The position numbers and the translations under genes were made by a program. The notes beneath the pieces are model-generated. The model was not told where the DNA came from and did not search any database. It saw only the letters and a program-made list of their open reading frames with translations. A DNA stretch of 64,000 nt from Phymorhynchus buccinoides. Its lineage: Eukaryota; Mollusca; Gastropoda; Neogastropoda; Raphitomidae. Location: contig CM065690.1 of assembly GCA_017654935.2 (NCBI GenBank), positions 1,545,781 through 1,609,780 on the forward strand, in the 5' to 3' direction. Below, piece after piece: positions 48,710 to 60,567 of the stretch (position 1 is the stretch's first letter; each line of letters begins with the position of its first letter).

Positions 48710-50045
48710 GCATGGGTGCTACTCTACCATTTTTGCACTGATTTTAGTGTTTTAATTTTACCAGAAACTGATCTCCAGTTGTTTTTTAATTCGAGAGATG
48801 ACAAAAAGTGGATTGACCACAAGCAATTTGGGGCGTTTTGAACTGGGTGGCTCTATCTTGGAAGTTTACAAAGGCAATGTGCTCTGCTCTACAAGTGTTT
48901 ATCAGACTCTAGAACTGGAGGGGGCTCTGTCTATCATTTTAACTGTTTGTAGAGAGATGACTCGTTATGGAGGGGGCTCTCTCTAACTTTTGCCCCCCTG
49001 AATCGTCTAGAGGAGGGAGGGGGCTCTGCTCCCTGTACCCTGCTGAGAGATGACTAGAGGAGTGGGGGTCCCTGGACTAGCTGCCTTTTAGGTGGGAGTG
49101 TAGAGAGATTTTTCTATTTTGGTTAGGGAGTGTGCACCCATGACTAGAGGAGTGGAGGGGGCTCTGCTAGCTGTTTGTGAGTGGGAGTGTATGCTAGAGG
49201 AGTGCTTGCTCTAGCTGTTTGTGTTGGGGAGTGTAGAGAGATGACTAGAGGAGTGGAGGGGGCTCTGCTCTAGCTGTTTGTGTTAGGTGGGAGTGTAGAG
49301 AGATGACTAGAGGAGTGGAGGGGGCTCTGCTCTAGCTGTTTGTGTTAGGGAGTGTAGAGAGATGACTAGAGGAGTGGAGGGGGCTCTGCTCTAGCTGTTT
49401 GTGTTAGGGAGTGTAGAGAGATGACTAGAGGAGTGGAGGGGGCTCTGCTCTAGCTGTTTGTGTTAGGTGGGAGTGTAGAGAGATGACTAGAGGAGTGGAG
49501 GGGGCTCTGCTCTAGCTGTTTGTGTTAGGTGGGAGTGTAGAGAGATGACTAGAGGAGTGGAGGGTGCTCTGCTCTAGCTGTTTGTGTTAGGGGGAGTGTA
49601 GAGAGATGACTAGAGGAGTGGAGGGGGCTCTGCTCTAGCTGTTTGTGTTAGGTGGGAGTGTAGAGAGATGACTAGAGGAGTGGAGGGGGCTCTGCTCTAG
49701 CTGTTTGTGTTAGGTGGGAGTGTAGAGAGATGACTAGAGGAGTGGAGGGGGCTCTGCTCTAGCTGTTTGTGTTAGGGAGTGTAGAGAGATGACTAGAGGA
49801 GTGGAGGGGGCTCTGCTCTAGCTGTTTGTGTTAGGGAGTGTAGAGAGATGACTAGAGGAGTGGAGGGGGCTCTGCTCTAGCTGTTTGTGTTAGGGAGTGT
49901 AGAGAGATGACTAGAGGAGTGGAGGGGGCTCTGCTCTAGCTGTTTGTGTTAGGGAGTGTAGAGAGATGACTAGAGGAGTGAGGGGGCTCTGCTCTAGCTG
50001 TTTGTGTTAGGGAGTGTAGAGAGAGGAGTGGAGGGGGCTCTGTGT
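48710..50045. mobile_element. MITE H, copy 2, expanded by a minisatellite
   Basis: AGCATGGGTGCTACTC at left, TTGACCACAAGCAATTTGGG inside, and ...GTGTGCACCCATGAC at ~49130 as the apparent right end. From about 48950 the GGGGGCTCTGCTC-containing part is amplified in tandem to 50045. Confidence 0.65.
49145..50045. repeat. 58-62-bp minisatellite, ~15 copies
   Basis: Unit GAGAGATGACTAGAGGAGTG, GAGGGGGCTCTGCTCTAGCT, GTTTGTGTTAGG(TGG)GAGTGTA; units with and without TGG/G alternate. Confidence 0.95.
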
Positions 50046-50202
50046 TAGGTTGTGGATGCCATTGTTGATTCTATGTCAGCATATGTGTGTGTGTGTGAGG
50101 GGGGGTAAAAAGAAGCTTATGCTTTCTGATATTATAACAGAAATGAACACTGTTGCTCGCATCCAGTATTGACTGTCAGTATTACGAAGAATAACAAACG
50201 AT

Positions 50203-50380
50203 ATACCATACTTTGCGGACTATAATCTACGACGCGCCCCAAATTTTACACAAAATTCAGATTTTTGTTATTACATGTTCTTTTTATATTATTACTTTAT
50301 TATTAGTCACATTATAAGGCGCAGGAGTCTCAAGGCTGGGGGGAAAAAGGTATCGCCTTATAGTCCGAAAAATATGGTAT
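50203..50380. mobile_element. TACCGTA-type palindromic MITE, short copy 1
   Basis: ATACCATACTTTGCGGACTA at left and TAGTCCGAAAAATATGGTAT at right; interior TTATTAGTCACATTATAAGG, shared with 55134-55304. Confidence 0.78.
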
Positions 50381-51454
50381 ATGTGTTCCAGTAACATTGT
50401 TGTAGATCAGGCCTGTTGGAATGCTACGTACTTCAATTATTGCACTGAATGTCGTGCCATAGGGGGGGTAGGCAACATCATGTGTGGTGTGTGTGGCAAT
50501 TTTCAAGAAAACTTTGGAGAAAAAAATTAAGAAAAGGGGCATCCTTGTTTATTAGGCGATTCGAACGTGGCAAAAGAAAGTTAAAATTTCATGGGGAGGG
50601 GAGGGGGGGGGGGATGGACAGAAGGCAAGACAAGGACTCAGAAAGAGAAGAGTTTGTGACATGTTCATGTGTGTTTGACCAGTGAATCAAAGTTTTGGAC
50701 AAAGAGAAGCCAATGACTCTGGTAAGAGATGTTATTATGTGTGTGACTAGGAATACACCTGAATTTTGGGAAAGTCCAAAAACTGTTTGGGCAAGTGAAT
50801 TTTTCTTTAACTTGCCCGACTGGGCAAGTGGAAACAAAAGTTACTGTTAGTCCTGGCTTTTTCTTCAGCTTCAGGGGGGCAACGCCTCCCTGACCCCCCA
50901 TCCTGTACCCTGCCAGGGGCCTGGGTGGCCCCTGTTGTGGTTTTTTCCTCCAGTTGCATCCATGTTGAGTGGGAGCATAGGTCGAAATTGGGAACAAAAA
51001 AATTCAGGCAGAACAGCCTGCGGATTTCCGCGGTTATGATAGCCACTGGCCGCAGTTTGGGCACTGTCGGCCGCGGCGCGATCTTATTCTCAAATGGTAT
51101 TCTTAAACGGTTTGTTTTCATACTGCGCCTTCGGAAGCGAAAAATCGTGGCCGTGTTTGTTTTTTCTTCCGAGTTTAGAGCTCTCTAGACTCTTACTTTC
51201 ACTGTTTCAGAATTTGTTTTGATGACAGTGATTGTGATTTGGGTTTTAAATGAGTCGATTTAGAGGATATGATCGCGGGAGACTACGATGATGTGAGAAC
51301 TTTGGACTTTTCCACGAGAAATCGGGTAGCGAATGATCGCAATGATGCCGACTACGGACTAGAGTTTTGTGGGGTCCGACTCGATGTCGACTCCGAGTCA
51401 TGGCGAGTGTTGTTCGTCCGCGTGAAGTAATTTTGTGGGCGAAAAGTGTTAGCC
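50381..51454. other. No recognised gene; MITE H fragment at 50865-50968
   Basis: The MITE fragment has CCCTGACCCCCCATCCTGTA and CCTGCCAGGGGCCTGGGTGG. Sequence at 51000-51250 is GC-richer than average but without readable domains. Confidence 0.5.
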
Positions 51455-51526
51455 GGACCGGGAATCGAACCCGAGACCTCCCGAACACCAGACGGGCGCT
51501 CTACCAACGGAGCTATCCAGGCCGAC
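51455..51526 (-). tRNA. tRNA-like sequence (tRNA-Thr-like GGT or SINE head)
   Basis: The minus strand reads GCCTGGATAGCTCCGTTGGT, AGAGCGCCCGTCTGGTGTTC, GGGAGGTCTCGGGTTCGATT, CCCGGTCCGGCT. The D stem GCTC/GAGC, the T stem TCGGG/CCCGG with loop TTCGATT, and an anticodon loop CTGGTGT (anticodon GGT if folded normally) are all present. TTTT follows about 6 nt downstream. The acceptor stem pairs only if one base is bulged, and the anticodon stem has a T-T mismatch, so a pseudogene or SINE head is as likely as a functional tRNA. Confidence 0.6.
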
Positions 51527-51635
51527 AACCCGGTCCCTGATATTAATCCTAATATCAATCAGTCACTACACGCGGATTGGACTCTGGAGTATTCTGATGC
51601 CTGATATTGCCTGGCACTTGTAGTCTGACAATGAC

Positions 51636-51752
51636 GGTAAATCCTTTGTGAGGGATTGATTATGGTGCTGGACAATGATCGTTTGTGAGGGATTGATTAT
51701 GGTGCTGGACAATGATGGTAAATCCTTTGTGAGGGATTGATTATGGTGCTGG
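51636..51752. repeat. ~44-bp tandem repeat, ~2.7 copies
   Basis: GACAATGATGGTAAATCCTT plus TGTGAGGGATTGATTATGGTGCTG. Confidence 0.88.
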
Positions 51753-51846
51753 CAGCACATGCTTTGTGTCAGCACAAGCTGGAAAACCAGACTTCGTAGA
51801 AATACATGCTTCGTGAAGAAATAGTTGAAATCTACTTAGTACAGTG

Positions 51847-52157
51847 CTCCCTGTGGGGATATCGGGGGGTCCTTCGTAAAAATAGTCCCCCACCTTCTGG
51901 AAGTTATGACTTCCTCTAATCTGCCACTCTCTTTGACTCTGCCTTTTCCCTTTGCTTTCTATCATCTTTCAGACATATTGGCCCATTCTCCTGCCTTTTG
52001 TCAAAAAAATATTCAAATAAATTTTTCTCCTTCGAGCTCCTCCGAAATCGGAATGTGTCGGCTGTACGCAGCGGGGAGACCAGTGAAAACTGAAAAAACG
52101 GACACATACGTACCTTACCCATTATGGCCATATGGCCTGGGAACGCAGAAGAAGAAG
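51847..52157 (+). mobile_element. SINE-E, 3' module type 2, with target duplication
   Basis: TAGTACAGTG occurs at 51837-51846 and 52158-52167 on either side. The body starts CTCCCTGTGGGGATATCGGG and the 3' module contains TGTGTCGGCTGTACGCAGCG. It ends in GGGAACGCAGAAGAAGAAG. Direct duplication plus a (GAA)n tail identify a retroposed SINE. No clear tRNA A/B box was seen in the head. Confidence 0.84.
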
Positions 52158-52167
52158 TAGTACAGTG

Positions 52168-53158
52168 CATTAAATTGGTGATTGTGACGTGATGAATAAA
52201 TTAAAAACAAGGTACACTATTTGCGTGTTATGGCTGTGTGAGACGTCTCATTTTTCTTCGAGTTACTCATCTTTTGAGTTGTGAGGAAAGAGTGTGATAT
52301 TATAACAATGTAATTGTTGTTTTGGAGTGAAAGTATTAAAATGTATAACTTTTATTTGTGTAAAACTTTTATGGAGATGAATTGTGTACATTTACTGTAT
52401 TTGTGTAAAAAAAAGTTAATTTATGATGGAGAGCAAGTGTGTGAGTTTAATATGTGATAATTTGATTGATTTATGGAGAAAAAGTGTGCATGTGTATATG
52501 TTGTGTTGGCATCTAAATGCTATTAACTTATAATTATGTTTGTGTGTGAATGATGTGGTATACATAGATCCCAAGCCATAGCTACATGATATACAGGGAA
52601 TGTGATGTGGGGGTCAAAGGGAATCAAATCAAGCATTTCAAAAGAGAGCAAGCGTGAATGCTTTCTGTTGTGCCAAAGTGTGGAAATATATTAGTTTGAA
52701 GAATCTTAGAAGAATTGAACTTAGAAGTAGATATAGAGTGAACTTCATGCGACGAGATTGCTCAGTTTAAAAAAAATATATTGTGTGTTCAAAGCGAGTG
52801 TGTAACTGTAAGAGATGTTAATTAAATGTTATTTTTGTCGCCCTAAACTGGAGTTTGAAAGGAAAGAGAGAGAGAGTGTGTGTTGATTGAAATTGATGCT
52901 TGGTGTGATATGATATGCTGATTATTAAAAACTTGACTGTCACTACATGTAAACCTTGTTTGTTTTTGTAAACGTGTGTGTGTGGTGCATGCCTCTGTGT
53001 GTGTCAAAGTCAAAATGTTATTTCCAGATGAACATCGAATAAGCATTACATTATGCTTTTTTACATCAAACCGTCCATAAAATAGAAATCAAATAAACAA
53101 GCAGAGCATGAAAATTCACAAACTACACACACAAACCTGTACATACATGCGCACACAC
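52168..53158. other. No recognised gene
   Basis: AT-rich with TGTG-rich words. Nothing recognised. Confidence 0.6.
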
Positions 53159-54813
53159 GTGTGTGTGTGTGTGCAATATGTGTGTGAAAAGTGTGCAATA
53201 TGTGTGTGTGTGCAATATGTGAAAAGTGTGTGCAATATGTGAAAAGTGTGCAATATGTGTGAAAAGTGTGCAATATGTGTGAAAAGTGTGGGCAATATGT
53301 GTGTGAAAAGTGTGGGCAATATGTGTGTGAAAAGTGTGTGTGCAATATGTGTGTGAAAAGTGTGCAATATGTGTGAAAAGTGTGTGCAATATGTGTGAAA
53401 AGTGTGTGCAATATGTGTGTGAAAAGTGTGCAATATGTGTGAAAAGTGTGTGCAATATGTGTGTGAAAAGTGTGCAATATGTGTGAAAAGTGTGTGCAAT
53501 ATGTGTGAAAAGTGTGTGCAATATGTGTGAAAAGTGTGCAATATGTGAAAAGTGTGTGCACTATGTGTGTGAAAAGTGTGCAATATGTGTGTGAAAAGTG
53601 TGTGTGAAAAGTGTGCAATATGTGTGAAAAGTGTGTGCACTATGTGTGTGCAATATGTGTGTGGAAAGTGTGTGTGCAATATGTGTGAAAAGTGTGTGCA
53701 ATATGTGTGAAAAGTGTGCAATATGTGTGTGAAAAGTGTGTTCAATATGTGTGTGAAAAGTGTGTGCAATATGTGTGAAAAGTGTGTGCACTATGTGTGT
53801 GAAAAGTGTGCAATATGTGTGTGAAAAGTGTGTGTGAAAAGTGTGCAATATGTGTGAAAAGTGTGCAATTTGTGTGAAAAGTGTGTGCACTATGTGTGTG
53901 CAATATGTGTGTGGAAAGTGTGTGTGCAATATGTGTGAAAAGTGTGTTCAATATGTGTGTGAAAAGTGTGTGCAATATGTGTGTGAAAAGTGTGTTCAAT
54001 ATGTGTGTGAAAAGTGTGTGCAATATGTGTGTGAAAAGTGTGTGCAATATGTGTGTGAAAAGTGTGTGCAATATGTGTGTGAAAAGTGTGTGCAATATGT
54101 GTGTGAAAAGTGTGTGCAATATGTGTGAAAAGTGTGTGCACTATGTGTGTGAAAAGTGTGTGCACTATGTGTGTGCAATATGTGTGTGAAAAGTGTGCAA
54201 TATGTGTGTGAAAAGTGTGTGCAATATGTGTGTGAAAAGTGTGTGCAATATGTGTGTGAAAAGTGTGTGCAATATGTGTGAAAAGTGTGTGCAATATGTG
54301 TGAAAAGTGTGCAATATGTGAAAAGTGTGTGCACTATGTGTGTGAAAAGTGTGTGCACTATGTGTGTGAAAAGTGTGCAATATGTGTGTGAAAAGTGTGC
54401 AATATGTGTGAAAAGTGTGTGCAATATGTGTGAAAAGTGTGTGCAATATGTGTGAAAAGTGTGTGCACTATGTGTGTGCAATATGTGTGTGGAAAGTGTG
54501 TGTGCAATATGTGTGAAAAGTGTGTTCAATATGTGTGTGAAAAGTGTGTGCAATATGTGTGAAAAGTGTGCAATATGTGTGTGAAAAGTGTGTTCAATAT
54601 GTGTGTGAAAAGTGTGTGCAATATGTGTGTGAAAAGTGTGTGCAATATGTGTGTGAAAAGTGTGTTCAATATGTGTGTGAAAAGTGTGTGCAATATGTGT
54701 GAAAAGTGTGCAATATGTGTGTGAAAAGTGTGCAATATGTGTGTGAAAAGTGTGCAATATGTGTGTGAAGTGTGCAATATGTGTGTGTGTGCAATATGTG
54801 TGTGAAAAGTGTG
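53159..54813. repeat. ~22-bp minisatellite, 1.65 kb
   Basis: About 75 copies of GTGCAATATGTGTGAAAAGT with variable TG dinucleotides and C-to-A or A-to-C changes (GCACTATG, TTCAATATG). Variants recur in the same order (for example 53560-53760 and 53790-53990), showing higher-order duplication. Open frames on both strands are artefacts. Confidence 0.97.
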
Positions 54814-55133
54814 TGTAACTGCATGCATCCATATTCTTTTTTAGTTTTTAACAACCAAACAAAACTGGAAATGACAGCAGTGTGGGTGCTCTTCCATACA
54901 TCTCATCGTAACAGAAAGGAGATGGGGTGGTCGAGGAGGGAGGGAGGGAGGGGGGTCAACATAGGAAGCTAATTATTGTCAAGAAAGACCACGCACAACT
55001 CAATGTCATAATGCTACTCCAGATTGTTTTGTATTTTTATTTTATTCAATGTCGATATGTTGTTGCAAAACAGATCTTATAGATGTACAAAGGCTTTTCA
55101 ATATAAATGCATTGAGGAAGAACACTGAGTGCT

Positions 55134-55304
55134 CCGTATCTTTCCGACCATAAGACGCACCTTTGTTTAAGGCACCCCCCCCCCCCCCCCCCCCCCCTCA
55201 AATTTCACATTTTGTTATATTTTCTTACTATTTTATTAGTCATATTATATGGCGCAGGGGTCTGAATTTGGGTGGAAAGTATCAATAGTCCGAAAAATAC
55301 GGTA
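55134..55304. mobile_element. TACCGTA-type palindromic MITE, short copy 2
   Basis: CGTATCTTTCCGACCATAAG at left and ATAGTCCGAAAAATACGG at right; a C-run (55175-55197) interrupts it. Confidence 0.75.
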
Positions 55305-55894
55305 TATTATGGCTTGAACAACAATCAGAGAGATCAAAAACAGAGTTGTAAAATGGCAAGCCATTTAAAATTATTCCCAGACGTGTCAAATCTATGGAAG
55401 TGTTTTTATATGGCTTGCTATTCTGGTTAAGGGAGATGAAAGGCATCAACTCTCTCCCTCCCTTCCCCGTTCAGTCCCGATCACACACACACACAACTGA
55501 AACCAATGCATGTAAAATTATTCTGAACTGAGATATCGTGTATTAATGGGGGGACAAAGCTCTGCAAATTTTCATAACAATCTGTTCAGTGATTTTGGCT
55601 CTGGCAAATGCAACTCGTTTTTGTCTTTTTTACACACCAAAGAATAATGACACGTACACACAGACGAGATAAACATGTATGCATGCACACACACACACAC
55701 ACATTAAGGTTTATATCTAAAGATTACTTTCTCTCATTTGGAATCATGCGGCATGAATATTCTGAAGACGTTCTCTTGGTTGTCCAGCTCTCGCTAAGAG
55801 TTTCTTTGTGTGCACATAAATTTCAAACACTTCCATACAGAAACCTATGCGCAATCCATAAAAAAAAGACTATCTGGAAGTAAGAAATATGGAT
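55305..55894. other. No recognised gene
   Basis: Possible 3' flank of the minus-strand gene; short CA tract at 55687-55702. Confidence 0.5.
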
Positions 55895-56112
55895 AACGGC
55901 TCCCAATCGTCCCGCAAAAGAAGGGGTCCCAGGGACTCCTTCACTTACAGTACTGTACAGAGGGTCCTAGAGGCGGGATAGAGGGTCCCAGTGGCATTGC
56001 AAATGCTAAAAATATTTTTTCTAGTGCATCCCTGGGACCCCCTGCACATTCTTTTAGAGGGTCCTTTTGAATTTTAGTGCTTCATAGACTCCCAAATGGG
56101 GGTCCCTGGGGT
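55895..56112 (+). mobile_element. CAG-TIR MITE A, copy 4
   Basis: CGGCTCCCAATCGTCCCGCA at left with the shared interior; the right end stops at GGGGTCCCTGGGG without the terminal CCCTG. It lies just downstream of the minus-strand gene's stop codon. Confidence 0.7.
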
Positions 56113-56168
56113 AATGCGCGTGGGTTTCCGCGTGAAACGTGCACACACCCTCTCTCTTTACACCAGCG

Positions 56169-56492
56169 TCAGACGACGTGAGTCTTCTTTCCTTGTCGGG
56201 ACACGATAACCTCGCCGTCTCTGAATCGGAAACTGAGCGCGGTCGAGTCTCGCCGGGTGACATCCACCGCCCCCCGTTCACTGACATAGATAGGGTACCC
56301 CCCTCCTCCTCCTCCTCCCTCGCCATCCTCCTGGAAGGACCTGGGAGGGTAGTTCCTCAGGTCCAGTTTGTAGGTGGGGGGTCTGTTTTCCGGGAGGTAG
56401 GGCTTCTTGGTTCGGGTGGACACCGTGACGGAATAGCAGGGCAGTGGGGAGGAGGCGTCCGTGCTTTGGGCGTCGGTCTTTTCTCCGAAGAC
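56169..56492 (-). CDS. Unrecognised minus-strand gene, terminal exon
   Basis: Acceptor CTGTGACAG, phase 0. Encodes VFGEKTDAQSTDASSPLPCY, SVTVSTRTKKPYLPENRPPT, YKLDLRNYPPRSFQEDG, a Gly run, YPIYVSERGAVDVTRRDSTA, LSFRFRDGEVIVSRQGKKTH then VV and a stop (56171-56169). The phase equals the end of the exon at 60634. Mixed hydrophobic composition with alternating beta-like segments suggests a short folded C-terminus; no family recognised. Confidence 0.68.
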   Translation of the reverse strand, partial: VFGEKTDAQSTDASSPLPCYSVTVSTRTKKPYLPENRPPTYKLDLRNYPPRSFQEDGEGGGGGGGYPIYVSERGAVDVTRRDSTALSFRFRDGEVIVSRQGKKTHVV

Positions 56493-56536
56493 CTGTCACA
56501 GGTTCATTCGGTTCTCGTCTTGTTTTATGTTCATAA

Positions 56537-56757
56537 TACAGTGGAACCTCCCTTATAACACTTCTCATTATAAGACTCCCTCCCACATAAGACCTACTTT
56601 TCTGACACATTTCCCTTCTTTGTAAATATTAAAATTACATAATAATAATGATTATTTATATAGCGCATATTCTCTGATTTAGGGCTCTAAGCGCATCCCT
56701 TATAAGACCCCTCCCTTATAAGACTTCACTTTGGATGATTTTTTGAGAGTAGTCTTG
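56537..56757. mobile_element. mariner-like MITE B, copy 4, split by LINE 3' end
   Basis: TACAGTGGAACCTCCCTTAT at left and interior TTCTTTGTAAATATTAAAAT. An insertion at ~56640-56697 carries AATAATAATGATTATTTATA and TAGCGCATATTCTC (repeat D type). The right end is degraded. Confidence 0.7.
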
Positions 56758-56902
56758 TGCGAGCCATGGCACCTAAAGAAACACTTGACCTTTACTCAAG
56801 ATAAAAATCATAGAATCAAAATCAAAATAAATTATAAAAGGAAAACATCTATATTTTGAGAAAATCTCTTTTTCTGTTCCTTTTTACCCCTCTTCCCCAC
56901 AG

Positions 56903-56961
56903 TCTACAAGTCACATGAATGTCCCTGGAATGCCAAGAGGACGTAGAACTTTAACTTCGGT
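56903..56961 (+). other. Candidate 59-bp + strand exon
   Basis: Acceptor CCTCTTCCCCACAG and donor GTGAGT flank a short open frame, STSHMNVPGMPRGRRTLTS. It lies inside the last intron of the minus-strand gene. No partner exon identified; could be fortuitous. Confidence 0.28.
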
Positions 56962-57461
56962 GTGAGTTCTGGAGGTCTTTTAATGGGCTTCCGCTGTAGA
57001 GGCATCAGAATTGTCAGAGGATTCAGCATTTCTGACAGAGGATTGGCTTCTCTCGTCAGAGGTTTTGGCTTTTGATTCAGTGTTATCTTTTCTGTTAAAT
57101 AGCATTTTAAAGAGATTCATCACTTTATTCAGCCTTTTTGGTCATGTTGGGAATTCATTTCAGTGTTGTCCCTCTTCAGTCTGGGGCCTTGATGGCCCTT
57201 TTACCGCGATTTTCAGAGGATTGGACTTCAGACTATTCTGATGCCTGATAATAATATACAGTTTGTGAACAGTACGAACGTAACAAATATTAGAATTCAC
57301 ATGCACGATACTTGAAATTCCTGTGCATACATACATACAGTATGTACATGCTAACATGGACACACACACACTCCATCCCCTAGTTCGTATGGATACAGCA
57401 GTACCCACAAAAATAACAAAAACGTTGATTAGCATGCAGACTAAGTCATTTTGTTCTCAGT

Positions 57462-57462
<1 letters not shown>

Positions 57463-57531
<69 letters not shown>
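57463..57531. repeat. (CT)n microsatellite
   Basis: Perfect CT run. Confidence 0.97.
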
Positions 57532-57533
<2 letters not shown>

Positions 57534-57665
57534 GTTATAATATTGCTATTTCTCTATTTTGTTTGTTTATTTTATTTGTTTGAGGACCTGATGAAAAGAA
57601 GTGTGGTTATGCTTATTCAGTTCATACTCATTAAACATTTCAAGTTCAAGTCCTCTCCCTCCCTT

Positions 57666-57818
<153 letters not shown>

Positions 57819-58192
57819 ACTTAGCATGCCCATTCTGTAAGTCCCAAAGAGAAACAGAGGTCCATTTTTGTGTTACGATGTCCCATGTATGATAACCTAA
57901 GGCAACAATATATCCCTGCTAAATATTATAATAGTCCATCTCTCTTTAGATTGACTTTATTATTAGCATGTGAAAACAAATCTGTGGTTTTACGCTTAGC
58001 TGTGTATTTCAATACGCTTGAGTGAATCCTGGATCCATATACAGTAGGTATCGAATGCGTAAGACTGTTTGATTAATTGTTTGTATATATTTGTGAATGT
58101 GCATGTACTTTGAAATCAATGATAATTAGCTAACGTTTTTGTAACTATCCCTCGTTACATGGGCCAATGGCCTATTCATTAAAATCGTTCAG

Positions 58193-58193
<1 letters not shown>

Positions 58194-58273
<80 letters not shown>
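58194..58273. repeat. (CT)n microsatellite
   Basis: Perfect CT run. 58274-59096 beyond it shows no recognised feature. Confidence 0.97.
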
Positions 58274-58275
<2 letters not shown>

Positions 58276-59094
58276 GTTTTTCTTCTTTTGTTTTGAGGGC
58301 AAGATGTAAACAAGCCCATTGTGTGCTTATTATTTTCACTCAATAAACAAATGTTTCAAATATTTCTCTCCTCTCTCTAGCTACCTCTGTCTGTCTTTCT
58401 CTTTCTAAGCCATTAAAGGTGGACTCGAACGGATGAGTTTTTGCAAGAAGCACGTCGAGATCACCAGTAAGACAGCCTTTTCAAGGATCAGAACACTTTG
58501 CTCTGGTTTCTTAGAAATTAAACCGTAAAAACGGCGATTCCTCTGTGGCGGACATAGTAGCTATTTTGGATGGGGTGGGTGGAGGTCACTCATTGTGGTT
58601 GAAGCGTTTTTGGTTTTTTGTTGTGCAAAAAAAAAGAGGAGCTATTTCCTTTGTTGTGAGCGAAACTCCTTTATATAAACTATAAATATTTTTAAAAAAG
58701 GCTTGTATTGCAAAAAGTTCGTGCAAACGATTTGGTCTAAACACAGGCGGCCATTCAAAGAGACGGCAAACGCCTTCTGTTTGGGTGAAATAATTTGACT
58801 TCCAGCACCTCCGCCAAGGAGGAATCGACTTTTTGACGGCTTGATTTCTTGGAAACCAGAGCAAAGTGAGTGTTTCGATCTCTATAAAGGGTGTTTTCCT
58901 GCTGATCTGGACGTGTTTCTGGCAAAAACTCATCCGTCAGGGTGCCCCTTTAACATGCAAAGGGATTTTTTTTTAAAGGACGCTGAGTGAGTATTATGTT
59001 GTTCTTGTATTTTCCCGTTTTTGCCTTTCTTACCATACATAAAGCTGTATTTTAGGAACATTTTTAGCTAATAACCTTTTGGGAATACTAACCC

Positions 59095-59096
<2 letters not shown>

Positions 59097-59144
<48 letters not shown>

Positions 59145-60567
59145 GAACATTTAGGACGCCTAATCAATTTAATGCCCTAGGCGTTTACAATATAAAAATA
59201 TAATATACACATATAACACCACATATAATAATATTTAACATATAGCATAAAGAATGGGAAATAAAAATTACACAAACACCCAAAGACGGTCAGACAAACA
59301 AACAGACATAGAATTACACACGCGTGCGCGCAAGCGCACGCACACCACACACCCACACACGCGGACACCCACAAATAATTATATGCGCTCACCAAGCACA
59401 GACGTTCACTCTCAGACATTCACACACCAAGTCATGAAGGAAGGGATTAGTAGTTATTTAGGAAACAGATGAGTTTTGAGATGACGTTTGAATGTGGGCA
59501 GAGAGGATGAGTATCTGAGAGAGCGAGGCAACTGATTCCAAGTAACAGGAGCTTGATAGGAGAAAGAGCGTTGACCATAGGTTTTAGTGCGGACAGTGGG
59601 GATACAATAGAGACGGGTGTCAGATGAGGAACGCAGAGCTCGAGACGGTGTGTAGAGATGTAGCAGATCAGTGAGGTATTCAGGACAGGAAGACTCGACA
59701 GATTTGTAGCAGAGAGAGGCAATCTTGTAGGATATTCTTTGCTGAACAGGGAGCCAGTGGAGAGAACAGAGCAATGGAGTTATATGGTCATATTTAGAAG
59801 AGCGGAAGATGAGACGGGCAGCATGATTTTGAACTTTTTGAAGTTTGTTGATGAGATGAGAGGGGGAGCCAGACAGAGCATTACAATAATCAAGGCGGGA
59901 TAGTACAAATGCGCAGACAAGAGTTTTTGTGGTATCTTCTGAGAGGAGATGGCGGATAGAAGCAATTCGGCGGAGTTCAAGAAAGCAAGTACGACAGATA
60001 TTGGTGACATGCTGTTGAAAGGACAGGGTTTGATCAAGAGTTACACCAAGGTTGCGGGCAGAAGGAGAGAGAGTGATAGACGAGTCAATTAGTTTGATGG
60101 AGGATGGAAGAGAGGGGTGATTTTGAAGTTTTGATGGGGTGATCAAGATCAGTTCAGATTTGTCTTCATTAAGTTTCAGTTTGTTTTCTGTCATCCAGTC
60201 CTTCAGGCTGGTTACACAGGACTGGGTGCTTTGGATCATGGTGGGAAGGTTCGAGAGTGGTCCAGAGATGTACAGCTGATTATCGTCAGAGAAAGAATGA
60301 TGATGAAGCAGGTATTGTTGAACAATAGAGGAGACAGGATAGGTGTAGAGAATGAAAAGTAGAGGGCCCAGGACAGAACCTTGTGGTACCCCATAGACCA
60401 AGGAAGAAGGTTTAGAAGAAAGACCATTAACAGAGACTACCTGTTGACGATCAGTGATGTAGGAATGTAACCAGCTGTGAACAGTGTCAGAAAGCCCAAA
60501 CGAGTGATGCAGACGGGAAAGAAGGATAGAATGGTCAATAGTGTCAAAAGCAGCAGAGAGGTCTAAG

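Noticed and set aside
53061..54854. Long His/Thr-rich and Cys-rich frames on both strands
   Set aside because: Translation of the TG-rich minisatellite.
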